DNA from: CADCTQ01 sp963844325
Lineage (GTDB): Bacteria; Bacteroidota; Bacteroidia; Cytophagales; 172606-1
NCBI GenBank assembly: GCA_963844325.1
Contig: CAWJNV010000002.1
Coordinates: 868,001-932,000, forward strand
Length of the DNA: 64,000 bases
Reading direction: 5' to 3'
Below are positions 40,948 through 49,278 of this stretch, one piece after another. The position numbers and the translations under genes were made by a program. Within the stretch, counting starts at the first letter, position 1. Every line of letters starts with the position of its first letter. Below the pieces are notes generated by a model. It was not told the origin of the DNA. It worked only from the letters and a program-made list of their open reading frames with translations, and did no database searches.

Positions 40948-42618
40948 TTATTCGTTGTTCGTTGTTCGATTGCTGGCCGGGCGGAGGGTGACGTAAAAGT
41001 TGGGATCAACCGCCGGGGTAGTGCCGGCCCGGGCCCGTACCGTTTGCCAGGTGGTGGTGGGGTACAGCCATTGGTAAGCGCCGGACGCCCCGAGCTTTAC
41101 CCGCACGGGCAGATCAAATCCCGGTACGCAGTTCGTCCAGCGGTACGCCAGGCCGCTTTTGCCGGAGCGGTATTCCAGGACCGGAATCCGGGTGTCGCGC
41201 AGGTACTGGTCGAATACCTTCGCCAGGTTGCGGCCGGCCCCTTCGCTCAGGTACTGCTCCACCTGGGCGCCTTGCACGGTCTGGTGGTAGAAGGTCCGGT
41301 TGAGGCCCCGCAGCATCTGGCGCCATTTTTCGTCGTCGTCCACCACCTGCCGGATCGTGTGCAGCATGTTGCCGCCCTTGGGGTACATGTCTCCCGACCC
41401 CTGCGCGTTGACCCCGTACGTGCCCACGATGGGGCTCTCGTTCTTGATGAGCCGGCGGCAGCCGGTCACGTAGGCCGCCCCGGCTTCCTTGCCGTAGTGG
41501 TATTCGATGAACAGGTTCTCCGAGTAGTTGGTAAAGCTTTCGTGCAACCACATGTCGGCAATGTCCTGGTAGGTAATGTTGTTGGCGAACCACTCGTGCC
41601 CCGACTCGTGCACGATGATGAAGTCCCACTTGAGCCCCCAGCCGGTGCCCGACAAATCCTTGCCCTTGTACCCGTTCCGGAAGCCATTGCCGTAGGTCAC
41701 CGAACTCTGGTGTTCCATGCCCAGGTAGGGCACTTCCACCAGCTTGTAGCCGTCCTCGTAGAAGGGATACGGCCCGAACCAGTGCTCAAAAGCTTTCAGC
41801 ATCGGGTGTACCTGTTTAAACTGTTGCCGGGCCTGGGCTTCGTGTTCGGGCAGGGCGTAAAAACTCAGTTCCAGCGGACCCTTTTCGCCCGCGTAGGTTT
41901 CCCGCCAGTGTACGTAGTTGGCGAGGTTCACGTTTACGCCGTAGTTGTTGATGGGATTGGACACAAACCAGTCGTACGTGCGGGTGCTGTCGGGCTGGTC
42001 CACCACGCGGCGCAGCTTCCCGTTCGACACGTTCATCACCTCCCGGGGCGCCGTCACGCTGATGAGCATGCTGTCGGGTTCGTCGTACATGTGGTCTTTG
42101 CAGGGCCACCAGGCACTGGCCCCGAGGCCCTGGCACGACGTGGCGACGAAGGGTTTGCCGGTGGTGTCGCGTTCCCAGGTAAAGCCCCCGTCCCAGGGCG
42201 CATTTTTGGCGGGGCGGGGTTTGCCGGCGTAGTGCACCACGAGGGATTCCCTTTTGCCGGTTTGCTGCGGTTTGGCGAGGGCCACGAAGTACGCGTTGCC
42301 GTCCTGCCGGAAAGTCAGCGCCTGCCCGTCCTGCTCGATTTTGGTGATCCGCAAGGGCGCCTGGAGGTCCACCTGCAACGTTTGGGCCGGCTGAAGCACC
42401 CGGTAATCGATGGTGGTGCTGCCGCTGACGGTGCTGTCGCGGGGCGACACCCGGATCTGCAAGTGGTAATACGCCAGGTCCCACCAGGCCCTTTCGGGCG
42501 TAACCGAACCCCGCAGGGTGTCGGCCCGGGTAAAAACTTGCGGCTGGGCGGCTGCCCGCCCGGAAATTCCCAAAAGGGTAAGAATCAAAAGAATGCAGCA
42601 GATGAGGTGTTTACGCAT
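40948..42618 (-). CDS. M1-family zinc aminopeptidase, secreted
   Basis: A 556-residue gluzincin. The start at 42618 gives a signal peptide (MRKHLICCILLILTLLGISG, cleaved near RAAAQ); the longer frame upstream is translated repeat sequence and is rejected. The N-terminal beta domain is followed by the catalytic domain with HESGHEW near residue 338 and the third zinc ligand Glu exactly 18 residues later (WLHESFTN). The exopeptidase motif GAMEN is not seen; YLGMEHQSSV occupies its place. It is predicted periplasmic or surface-exposed, trimming peptides. An S9 peptidase gene lies upstream on the same strand, beyond a repeat element. Confidence 0.92.
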   Translation of the reverse strand: MRKHLICCILLILTLLGISGRAAAQPQVFTRADTLRGSVTPERAWWDLAYYHLQIRVSPRDSTVSGSTTIDYRVLQPAQTLQVDLQAPLRITKIEQDGQALTFRQDGNAYFVALAKPQQTGKRESLVVHYAGKPRPAKNAPWDGGFTWERDTTGKPFVATSCQGLGASAWWPCKDHMYDEPDSMLISVTAPREVMNVSNGKLRRVVDQPDSTRTYDWFVSNPINNYGVNVNLANYVHWRETYAGEKGPLELSFYALPEHEAQARQQFKQVHPMLKAFEHWFGPYPFYEDGYKLVEVPYLGMEHQSSVTYGNGFRNGYKGKDLSGTGWGLKWDFIIVHESGHEWFANNITYQDIADMWLHESFTNYSENLFIEYHYGKEAGAAYVTGCRRLIKNESPIVGTYGVNAQGSGDMYPKGGNMLHTIRQVVDDDEKWRQMLRGLNRTFYHQTVQGAQVEQYLSEGAGRNLAKVFDQYLRDTRIPVLEYRSGKSGLAYRWTNCVPGFDLPVRVKLGASGAYQWLYPTTTWQTVRARAGTTPAVDPNFYVTLRPASNRTTNNE

Positions 42619-42629
42619 AACAAATAAGG

Positions 42630-42752
42630 GTATGGCTGGATGGTTGAATGGCTGAATGGTTAAATGACTATATGGTTGAATGGCTGTATGGTTGGGCTTA
42701 CGCCCGTACCGCTCCCGGCAATCAGCCATATAACCATACCGCCATTTAACCA
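42630..42752. repeat. ATGG-heptamer hairpin element, copy C
   Basis: The left arm has GTATGGCTGGATGGTTGAAT, the centre GGGCTTACGCCCG, and the right arm CAGCCATATAACCATACCGC. It has the same orientation as copy A at 9108-9226. It lies directly between the S9 and M1 peptidase genes. Confidence 0.8.
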
Positions 42753-42783
42753 TCTGCATCTGCGCGTTGGAATGCAGCGCCGC

Positions 42784-44988
42784 TTACCGGCCACCGGGCG
42801 GGCAGTGGGTTTTGAGGTACGTCGTGAACAGCGTGGACAAATGCTTGCCGGTGCCTTCGCCTTCCGAAATGCCGTGGGTGCGGTTGGGGTAGGGCATGAA
42901 CTGAAACTGCTTGTTGTGTTTGACCAGCTCATTGATCAGCAGTTCGGCGTTCTGGTAATGCACGTTGTCGTCGCCCGTGCCGTGGATGTAGAGCAGGTTG
43001 CCCCGCAGGTTCTTCGCGTAGGTGACCGGCGAACCCTTGATGAAATCTTCCCGGTTTTCCTGGGGCAGGCCCATGTAACGTTCCTGGTAAATGTTGTCGT
43101 AGGTAAGCTGGGAGACCACGGCCGCCACGGCAATGCCGGTCTTGTAGATGTCGGGGTACTGGAACAGCAGGTTGAGCGTGGCCGTGCCGCCGCCGCTCCA
43201 GCCCCACACCGCTACCCGCGACGTATCGGCGTAGGGACGCTTGAGAAACGCCCGCGCCGCCAGCGCCTGGTCGCGGATGTTGACCTGGCCAATGTTGCGG
43301 TACACGCTTTTGCGCCAGGCCCGGCCCTTGGGCACCGGTGTACCCCGGTTGTCCATCGCCACGTAAATGTACCCGTCGGCGGCCATGTCGCCCTGGTACA
43401 GCGCATTGTCACTCACCCCGTACTCGTCCTGCACGGTCTGGGACCAGGGTTCGGTATACACGTAGAACACGACCGGGTACTTTTTGGTGGAGTCAAAACC
43501 GGTCGGCTTTACCAGCCAGCCGTCCATTTCCACGCCTTCCGCGGTTTTTACTTTGAAAAATTCGACGCGGGACGTCCGCGGGGCCGGCGGGGCGGCCGTT
43601 GGGGGGGTGGCCGGGGCCGGGAGGGGCTTGTGGTCGGGCAAACTTACCCAGGCCGTTGCGGGGGGCGTGTGGGCATTGGAGAAGCGGTGCCGGGCAAAGC
43701 GGCCGCCGGGTGAAAGCAGGTAGGTGTGCGTACCCGCCTGCGATGCCGGGGAAAGCCGCTCGGGCTTGCCCTTGCCGTCGAGGCGCGTCCGGTACAGGTA
43801 CTTCTGGGTGGCATTGGTGGGGGAAGCGATAAAATACACGAAGCCACCCTTTTCATCGAGGGCCGCAATGTCCAGCACGTCGTAGTCGCCCCGGGTAATG
43901 AGCGTTTCCCCTTTGCCGTCGCGGCTCACCCGGTAGAGGTGCCGCCAGCCGTCCTTTTCACTGGCCCACAGAAACGCCTTGCCCCCGGCCAGCCAGTCCC
44001 AGCCGCCATCCCGGTAGTCATCATCCCACAGCGGCAGAATGTCGATCCAGGCTTCGTCCTTTTCGCCGTAGATCCGGCGGCTTTGCCCGGTGGCGGCGTT
44101 GCACAGGAACAGGTCGGTCTGGTTCTGTTTCCGGTTGAGTTGCTGCACGATCAGTTCGTCGGAGCCCGCGGCCCATTCCATGCGGGGCGCGTAGTGCTGC
44201 TGCGGGTCGCCGGGCAGGTCCATCCACCGGGTCGCCCCGGTCGCCAGGTCGGCCACACCGATCTTGCAGGGGGAAGGCGGCTCGCCGGCCACGGGGTATT
44301 CCACCGGTACGGCAAAGGGGTAGAGCGAATCCACGTTGTTGACCATCAGGTAGTCCTTGACCCGTTCCGCGTCGATCTGCCAGTAGGCGATCCGGCGGCC
44401 GTCGGGGCTCCAGCGGAAACCATCGCGGCAGAAAAACTCCTCCTCGTAGGCCCAGTCGAACGTGCCGTTGATCCGCTTGCGGGTGCCGTCGGTGGTCAGG
44501 GCCTTGGTTTCCCCGCTGGCCAGGTCTTCCACGTACAGGTTGTTTTCGCTCACGTAGGCCACCTTGTCGGCGCCGGGGGAGAACTTGGCGAACATCAGCG
44601 AGGCGGCCGGGCGGCTCGTACCCACTTGCCGGAGGGTCTTTTGGCCCCGGTCATACACCCAGTAGTCGCCGCGGGTGTTGAGCCGCCACACTTTCCGGGT
44701 GTTGGTAAACAGCAGTACCCGCCCTTCGTCGGCCGAGAAGGCGTAACTTTGAATGTTGAGGGGCTGTTGCCGGCCGGCCGGTACCAGTTGGCCCGCACCC
44801 AGCAGGGTCGTCCGGTCCCCCGCCGGCAAGGTGTATTGCACCAACTCGCCTTTTTCCAGCGTGGTGTAGGCATTGCCCGCCCGCATCCATTGCAGGGAAG
44901 GGGTTTGCGCCCTCAGCCCCGCGGAGGATAGGGACAGGAGACTGGCCAGGGCAATGATCAAGGAACGCTTTCGGGGTAAAAATGTCAT
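42784..44988 (-). CDS. S9-family (DPP IV-like) serine peptidase, secreted
   Basis: A 734-residue prolyl-oligopeptidase-family enzyme. The ATG at 44988 gives MTFLPRKRSLIIALASLLSL and a cleavage site near GLRAQ; the longer upstream frame lacks a signal and is rejected. The N-terminal DPP IV beta-propeller (about 60-480) includes WAYEEEFFCRDGFRWSPDG, whose EE pair matches the double-Glu motif that anchors substrate N-termini. The catalytic triad is Ser in GWSGGG near 595, Asp in GTGDDNVHYQ near 674 and His in NRTHGISEG near 705. It probably removes dipeptides from peptides in the periplasm or outside the cell. Confidence 0.94.
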   Translation of the reverse strand: MTFLPRKRSLIIALASLLSLSSAGLRAQTPSLQWMRAGNAYTTLEKGELVQYTLPAGDRTTLLGAGQLVPAGRQQPLNIQSYAFSADEGRVLLFTNTRKVWRLNTRGDYWVYDRGQKTLRQVGTSRPAASLMFAKFSPGADKVAYVSENNLYVEDLASGETKALTTDGTRKRINGTFDWAYEEEFFCRDGFRWSPDGRRIAYWQIDAERVKDYLMVNNVDSLYPFAVPVEYPVAGEPPSPCKIGVADLATGATRWMDLPGDPQQHYAPRMEWAAGSDELIVQQLNRKQNQTDLFLCNAATGQSRRIYGEKDEAWIDILPLWDDDYRDGGWDWLAGGKAFLWASEKDGWRHLYRVSRDGKGETLITRGDYDVLDIAALDEKGGFVYFIASPTNATQKYLYRTRLDGKGKPERLSPASQAGTHTYLLSPGGRFARHRFSNAHTPPATAWVSLPDHKPLPAPATPPTAAPPAPRTSRVEFFKVKTAEGVEMDGWLVKPTGFDSTKKYPVVFYVYTEPWSQTVQDEYGVSDNALYQGDMAADGYIYVAMDNRGTPVPKGRAWRKSVYRNIGQVNIRDQALAARAFLKRPYADTSRVAVWGWSGGGTATLNLLFQYPDIYKTGIAVAAVVSQLTYDNIYQERYMGLPQENREDFIKGSPVTYAKNLRGNLLYIHGTGDDNVHYQNAELLINELVKHNKQFQFMPYPNRTHGISEGEGTGKHLSTLFTTYLKTHCPPGGR

Positions 44989-45133
44989 CGGCAGCAAGTG
45001 GGATGGTAAGGAATGCGGAAAATAAAGAAAAACCGGGATTCTGTAACGAACTGCCTGGAGGGCGTTACCCGGAAGACTACCTCGACCCGGTTCCTGGGAC
45101 CGTCTTCCGGGCAAAATACATATTGTACTTTTC

Positions 45134-45165
45134 TTGTTTATAATTTACTTTTTTTGCTACTTTAG
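45134..45165 (+). promoter_or_regulatory. Possible Bacteroidota promoter for the GH16 gene
   Basis: In an AT-rich stretch, TACTTTAG (45158-45165) resembles the TAnnTTTG -7 element with one mismatch, and TTGT at 45134-45137 could serve as -33. It lies 75 bp upstream of the GH16 start. Confidence 0.35.
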
Positions 45166-45239
45166 AAAGCTGCCTTTTCGCTTCCTGCCCAGGTAAGCCG
45201 CATTGCTCAACCCATTCCCCGTACGCCGACCCATCATCC

Positions 45240-46169
45240 ATGAAAGCATTCTCTTCCCTGAAGACCGCTGCCGCCCTGGCCCTGCTGCTGGCCGTGACCA
45301 GTTGCCAGCCTGATCCTTCAATGCGCCAGACTTCGAAAGACCGGGAGGCGCAACCGGTAGCCACGCCGGCCGCCGGGGCCGCCACGGCCCCCATCGCCGT
45401 GGATGCCGATCAGACGTACGTGTTCGACGAGAATGCCCTGGTGGCCGCCGGCTGGACGCGGACGTTCACCGACGATTTCTCCGGCAGCCTGGCCCAGTGG
45501 AACGTCTGGACGGGAGGGGCCTACAACAACGAGTTGCAGTACTACCAGCCGGCAAACCTGTCGGTAGCCGACGGCAACCTGGTGATCACGGCCCGCAAAG
45601 AAACCGTTACCGGGGCGGCTACGCCCTATGACCAGACGCCCAAGACCTTCTCCTACACCTCGGGGCGGATCGAATCCAAGGTGCTGGTGTCGGCCAATAC
45701 GACTACGCCCAAAGTGCGGATGGCGGCCCGCATCCGGCTGCCGCAGGGCTACGGCATGTGGGCGGCCTTCTGGAGCTACGGCGACCCCTGGCCTACCCAG
45801 GGCGAAATCGACATCCTGGAGGCCCGCGGCCAGGAGCCCTACCAGTACCAGACCAACTACTTCTACGGCCGGTCGCGGGACCGGAACCTGGTCCGCAACG
45901 GCGAAGGATTCTACACGGCCGACGAAGACCTGCAGGCCGGCTACCACGTCTACGAAATGATCTGGGCCCAGAACACGCTGACGGCCTACCTGGACGGCAA
46001 GCCCGTGGAAACCAAGTCGGGCGGCTACATTGCCAACCTGTTCGGCAAGCGGGAAAAGCTTGCCCTCAACCTGGCCGTGGGCGGCAACTTCTTCGCCGGC
46101 CTTGACCCGGCCCGGATCACGCCCGGAACCATGTACGTGGATTGGGTGAAAGTATTTACGGCCCGGTAA
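45240..46169 (+). CDS. GH16 glycoside hydrolase lipoprotein
   Basis: A 309-residue lipoprotein with signal peptide and lipobox VTSC at about residue 21, a Pro/Ala linker, then a GH16 jelly-roll domain (about 75-309). The active-site motif is GEIDILEARG (ExDxxE: nucleophile, assisting Asp and acid/base). Supporting segments are SGRIESK, YGMWAAFWSYG and MYVDWVKVF at the end. GH16 enzymes cut beta-1,3/1,4-glucans, laminarin, agar or related polymers; the specificity cannot be told here. It is probably surface-attached and used for glycan degradation. A hairpin repeat follows. Confidence 0.94.
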   Translation: MKAFSSLKTAAALALLLAVTSCQPDPSMRQTSKDREAQPVATPAAGAATAPIAVDADQTYVFDENALVAAGWTRTFTDDFSGSLAQWNVWTGGAYNNELQYYQPANLSVADGNLVITARKETVTGAATPYDQTPKTFSYTSGRIESKVLVSANTTTPKVRMAARIRLPQGYGMWAAFWSYGDPWPTQGEIDILEARGQEPYQYQTNYFYGRSRDRNLVRNGEGFYTADEDLQAGYHVYEMIWAQNTLTAYLDGKPVETKSGGYIANLFGKREKLALNLAVGGNFFAGLDPARITPGTMYVDWVKVFTAR

Positions 46170-46180
46170 CGGCGTTATGT

Positions 46181-46297
46181 TATATGGCTATATGGTTGTA
46201 TGGTTGTATGGTTAAATGGCTATATGGTTGATTTAACAGCCATGCGACAATTCAGCCATTCAGCCATTTAACCATACAACCATATAGCCATTCAACC
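46181..46297. repeat. ATGG-heptamer hairpin element, copy D
   Basis: The left arm is made of TATATGGCTATATGGTTGTA and TATGGTTAAATGGCTATATG units; the right arm has ATTTAACCATACAACCATAT. The GGCTTACGC centre of copies A and C is missing and replaced by AACAGCCATGCGACAATTC. It is therefore the simplest copy of the family. The stretch from here to 46466 has no other feature. Confidence 0.78.
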
Positions 46298-46466
46298 CTA
46301 CAACTGCGGCCACCCCTATTCCATTTCTTTACGGCAAAAAGGGAGAGGTAACCGGAGGTAACCCGTTAAAAACCACGAGCAACCTACGGCGTAAGGAAAG
46401 CGGCCCGAATCGGCAGTACCGGACGGGCCGGCTGGCTAGTTTTGCAGGGTGGGAAGAATAGTTTAT

Positions 46467-47645
46467 ATGCGGCGTACCCAATCATTTTTTGTGGCCATCC
46501 TGCTGTGGGTGGGGGCGGCAATCCCCGTCGTGCGGGCGCAGGACACGATCCGGCCGGCAACCCCTGACCGGCCTTACATCAAAAGCCTTTTCATCAGAAG
46601 CGGGCTGCCCGACTTCCTGAGCCACGAACTCAATCCGGAGGCCGCCGAATTCGGCGACACCATCGGGTTGGTGGTTGCCAACCTGGGCACGTTCAGGAAT
46701 GCGCGGGAAGGCTACCGCAACCCGGTTGTGCTGTACCTGGATGGGGTGCCGATGCAGCGCATCCCCGGCTACGTAAAGGAAGGCGGGCGGGACACTATTT
46801 TCTTTGCCCTCCGCAGGGTGGGGGATGAGCAATGGAATGCGTTGCTGAGCAAGGGTTTCTTTACCAAATCGTACCTGGCGGCTGTCGGCTTTGGGGACGG
46901 GTCGGTGGTGTCGGCCAACGCGGTGCCGCTGCCGTTCAGCCTGAGAAATAACCTGTACGAGAACCTGCTGATCGGGCTGTTCTTCGGACTGCTGGTCGCG
47001 TTTACCGTCTACCTGATCAACAAAAAAGACCTGCTGCTGGATGAAACCCACGGCAGCGGGACGTACAGCCTGTCGAAGACGCAACTGTGGTACTGGAGTT
47101 CGATCATCCTCTTTTCTTTTTTTGTGATCTGGTACATCACCAACGACATCAATACCATCGAACCCTCGTCGCTGGTACTGCTGGGCATCAGCCTGGGTAC
47201 GTCCGGGGTCTCCGCGGTGATCGACAATGCCGGTACAACCGGGGCGGCGGGAACTCCCTTCAAGCAAAGCTCCGGCGGGTTCTGGACCGATATTCTGACG
47301 GAGTCCGGCGTGGTGACCGTGCACCGGTTCCAGATCGTGATGTTTAACCTCGTGGTCGGATTCTTTTTTATTTTCAATGTATTCGGCACGCTCAAGATGC
47401 CGGTACTCAGCGATACGCTGCTGCTCCTGATGGGCCTCAGCTCGGCTACTTTTACCACCCTGAAGGCATTGCAGGCCACCACTCCGGTCCTGCCGGGAAA
47501 AACGGTGGCCGTGCCGCCGCCGGCCCCTAACGGCCCGAATCCGCTGGTGACGCCGCCGGCCCCGGTCAATAAAGCCGGTGCCCCACCGCCCGACGACCTG
47601 GTGGTGAAAGATGAGGGAGCCCACGTCGAACTTAGCCTGGGATAG
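46467..47645 (+). CDS. Uncharacterised membrane protein with four to five helices
   Basis: A 392-residue protein from the ATG at 46467, giving signal-like MRRTQSFFVAILLWVGAAIP; a GTG 18 bp earlier is less likely. Residues about 25-160 form an extracytoplasmic domain, followed by hydrophobic helices: LLIGLFFGLLVAFTVYLI, SIILFSFFVIWYI, LVLLGISLGTSGVSAV, FQIVMFNLVVGFFFIF and possibly TLLLLMGLSSATFTTL. The Pro-rich tail (PPPAPNGPNPLVTPPAP) is predicted cytoplasmic. The repeated LLxLMGxSSxT pattern matches a conserved hypothetical membrane family I have seen elsewhere, without a known role. It begins a cluster with a peptidoglycan hydrolase gene 5 bp downstream. Confidence 0.8.
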   Translation: MRRTQSFFVAILLWVGAAIPVVRAQDTIRPATPDRPYIKSLFIRSGLPDFLSHELNPEAAEFGDTIGLVVANLGTFRNAREGYRNPVVLYLDGVPMQRIPGYVKEGGRDTIFFALRRVGDEQWNALLSKGFFTKSYLAAVGFGDGSVVSANAVPLPFSLRNNLYENLLIGLFFGLLVAFTVYLINKKDLLLDETHGSGTYSLSKTQLWYWSSIILFSFFVIWYITNDINTIEPSSLVLLGISLGTSGVSAVIDNAGTTGAAGTPFKQSSGGFWTDILTESGVVTVHRFQIVMFNLVVGFFFIFNVFGTLKMPVLSDTLLLLMGLSSATFTTLKALQATTPVLPGKTVAVPPPAPNGPNPLVTPPAPVNKAGAPPPDDLVVKDEGAHVELSLG

Positions 47646-47650
47646 AATCT

Positions 47651-49099
47651 ATGACGCTTCCAATTCACTGGACCGGCAGCAGCAATTACTACAAAGACCG
47701 GCACGCCTACCTGCCCGAGGCCATTGTCATGCACCGGCTCGACCGGTCCCTCGAAAGCACCGACGACCTGTTCGCACAGCCCGGCGCCGGCATTTCGCTC
47801 CACTACGCGGTCGGGACCACCGGCGAGATTCACCAGTACGTGCACGATGCCGATACGGCCTGGCATTGCGGCAAGGTGTACGCCCCTTCCTGGAAAGGCC
47901 TCAAAAGCGTATCGCCCGGCACGTTCATCAACCCCAACTATTACACCATCGGGATCGGGGTAGAAACCTTCCCGGGCACGGAAATATCCCAACTGGTGTA
48001 CCTGACGGTGGCCGAACTGATCCGTTCGCTCTGCCTCAAATGGAACATCCCCGCCGGCCCGGACCACATCGTGGCGCACAGCGCCATTAATTCGGGCGTA
48101 AACTCGCCGGGAAACAGCGTCAACTTCGCGAAGCTGCTGGGCCTGGTGGGCACGCAACCCGCTGAACCCGAGACGGCAGCTACGCCGTTACAACTGGTGA
48201 TGGAGCCGGGCCGGGTGAAAACCACCGCCACGCTGAACGTGCGCAAGGCCATGCCCCGGGTAGCGGCGCCACTGGCCGGCAAACTGGCGAAAGGGACGCT
48301 GGCCGACTACCGGGGCTACGTGCTGAACGGGGAATCCATCGGCGGAAACAGCAAATGGCACCTGGACGGCGACGGAAACTATTTCTGGAGCGGGGGGGTG
48401 GTAAACCTGGGCAGTACTGCCGAAGGGATTGCCCCCCAGACGGTCCACGGGGCGGAGCACGGGGAGCGGGAACCGGCCGGGCCCCACGACCCGGAGGGTG
48501 GCGCAAAGACGCTCAGCGAGGAGGACATCCAGGCGTGCGCGCGGGAGTTCGGCCTGGAGGCGATCCTGATCAAAACGGTGTACACGGTAGAATCGAACGG
48601 GAGCGGCTTTCTCAAAGACGGCCGGCCCCGGATTCTGTTTGAAGGACACATTTTCTGGAAGCAGCTCACCGACAAAGGCATATCGCCCGAGCCGTACGTA
48701 AAGGGGAACAAGGACATTCTCTACCCCAAATGGACGAAACAATATTATTCCCACAACCCGGCGGATGAATACCAGCGCCTGGAAAAAGCGGTCCGCATCG
48801 ACCGGGAGGCGGCGTACCGGTCGGCTTCGTGGGGGTTGTTCCAGATCATGGGCATGAATTACAAAGCGGCGGCTTTCGCTACCGTGGATGCGTTCGTAGC
48901 GGCGCACCAGGAATCGGCCGGCAGGCAGCTGGGGGCGTTTTTGTTTTTTATTCGCAACAATAAAATGCTGGATTTCCTGAAGCAGCACGATTGGGAAGCC
49001 TTTGCCCGGCATTACAACGGGCCGGCGTACAAAGAAAACAACTACGACGTAAAGCTTAAGAATACGTACGCCATGCTCCTCAAAAACGAACCGGCTTAG
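47651..49099 (+). CDS. Two-headed peptidoglycan hydrolase (amidase-SH3-muramidase)
   Basis: A 482-residue enzyme. Residues about 1-165 are an amidase_2/PGRP-like N-acetylmuramoyl-L-alanine amidase (VMHRLDRSL, ISLHYAVGTTGEIHQYV, TAWHCGK, IVAHSAINSG). Residues about 190-260 resemble a bacterial SH3 domain (TATLNVRKAMPRVAAPL). Residues about 285-480 match the DUF3380 N-acetylmuramidase family (TVYTVESNGSGF with the likely catalytic Glu, RILFEGHIFWKQL, SASWGLFQIMG). There is no signal peptide, as in phage endolysins. It would cut both the stem-peptide amide and the glycan strand. It follows a membrane protein gene by 5 bp, so the two are translationally close. Confidence 0.9.
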   Translation: MTLPIHWTGSSNYYKDRHAYLPEAIVMHRLDRSLESTDDLFAQPGAGISLHYAVGTTGEIHQYVHDADTAWHCGKVYAPSWKGLKSVSPGTFINPNYYTIGIGVETFPGTEISQLVYLTVAELIRSLCLKWNIPAGPDHIVAHSAINSGVNSPGNSVNFAKLLGLVGTQPAEPETAATPLQLVMEPGRVKTTATLNVRKAMPRVAAPLAGKLAKGTLADYRGYVLNGESIGGNSKWHLDGDGNYFWSGGVVNLGSTAEGIAPQTVHGAEHGEREPAGPHDPEGGAKTLSEEDIQACAREFGLEAILIKTVYTVESNGSGFLKDGRPRILFEGHIFWKQLTDKGISPEPYVKGNKDILYPKWTKQYYSHNPADEYQRLEKAVRIDREAAYRSASWGLFQIMGMNYKAAAFATVDAFVAAHQESAGRQLGAFLFFIRNNKMLDFLKQHDWEAFARHYNGPAYKENNYDVKLKNTYAMLLKNEPA

Positions 49100-49278
49100 G
49101 AGCCTGTTGAGAGAATTTGTATAGATTTCACTGACCTGTTTCCTCCCCGCCGTCATCCTCCATCCACCCCATTTTATAAACTTTTTTCTTCACAGCATAC
49201 CCAGCGTGGGTAGCTAAAAATTGTACCGCCGGGTTCAAGCCGGCGAACGTCCCCTCATTCCATTCAAGCAAGCACATC

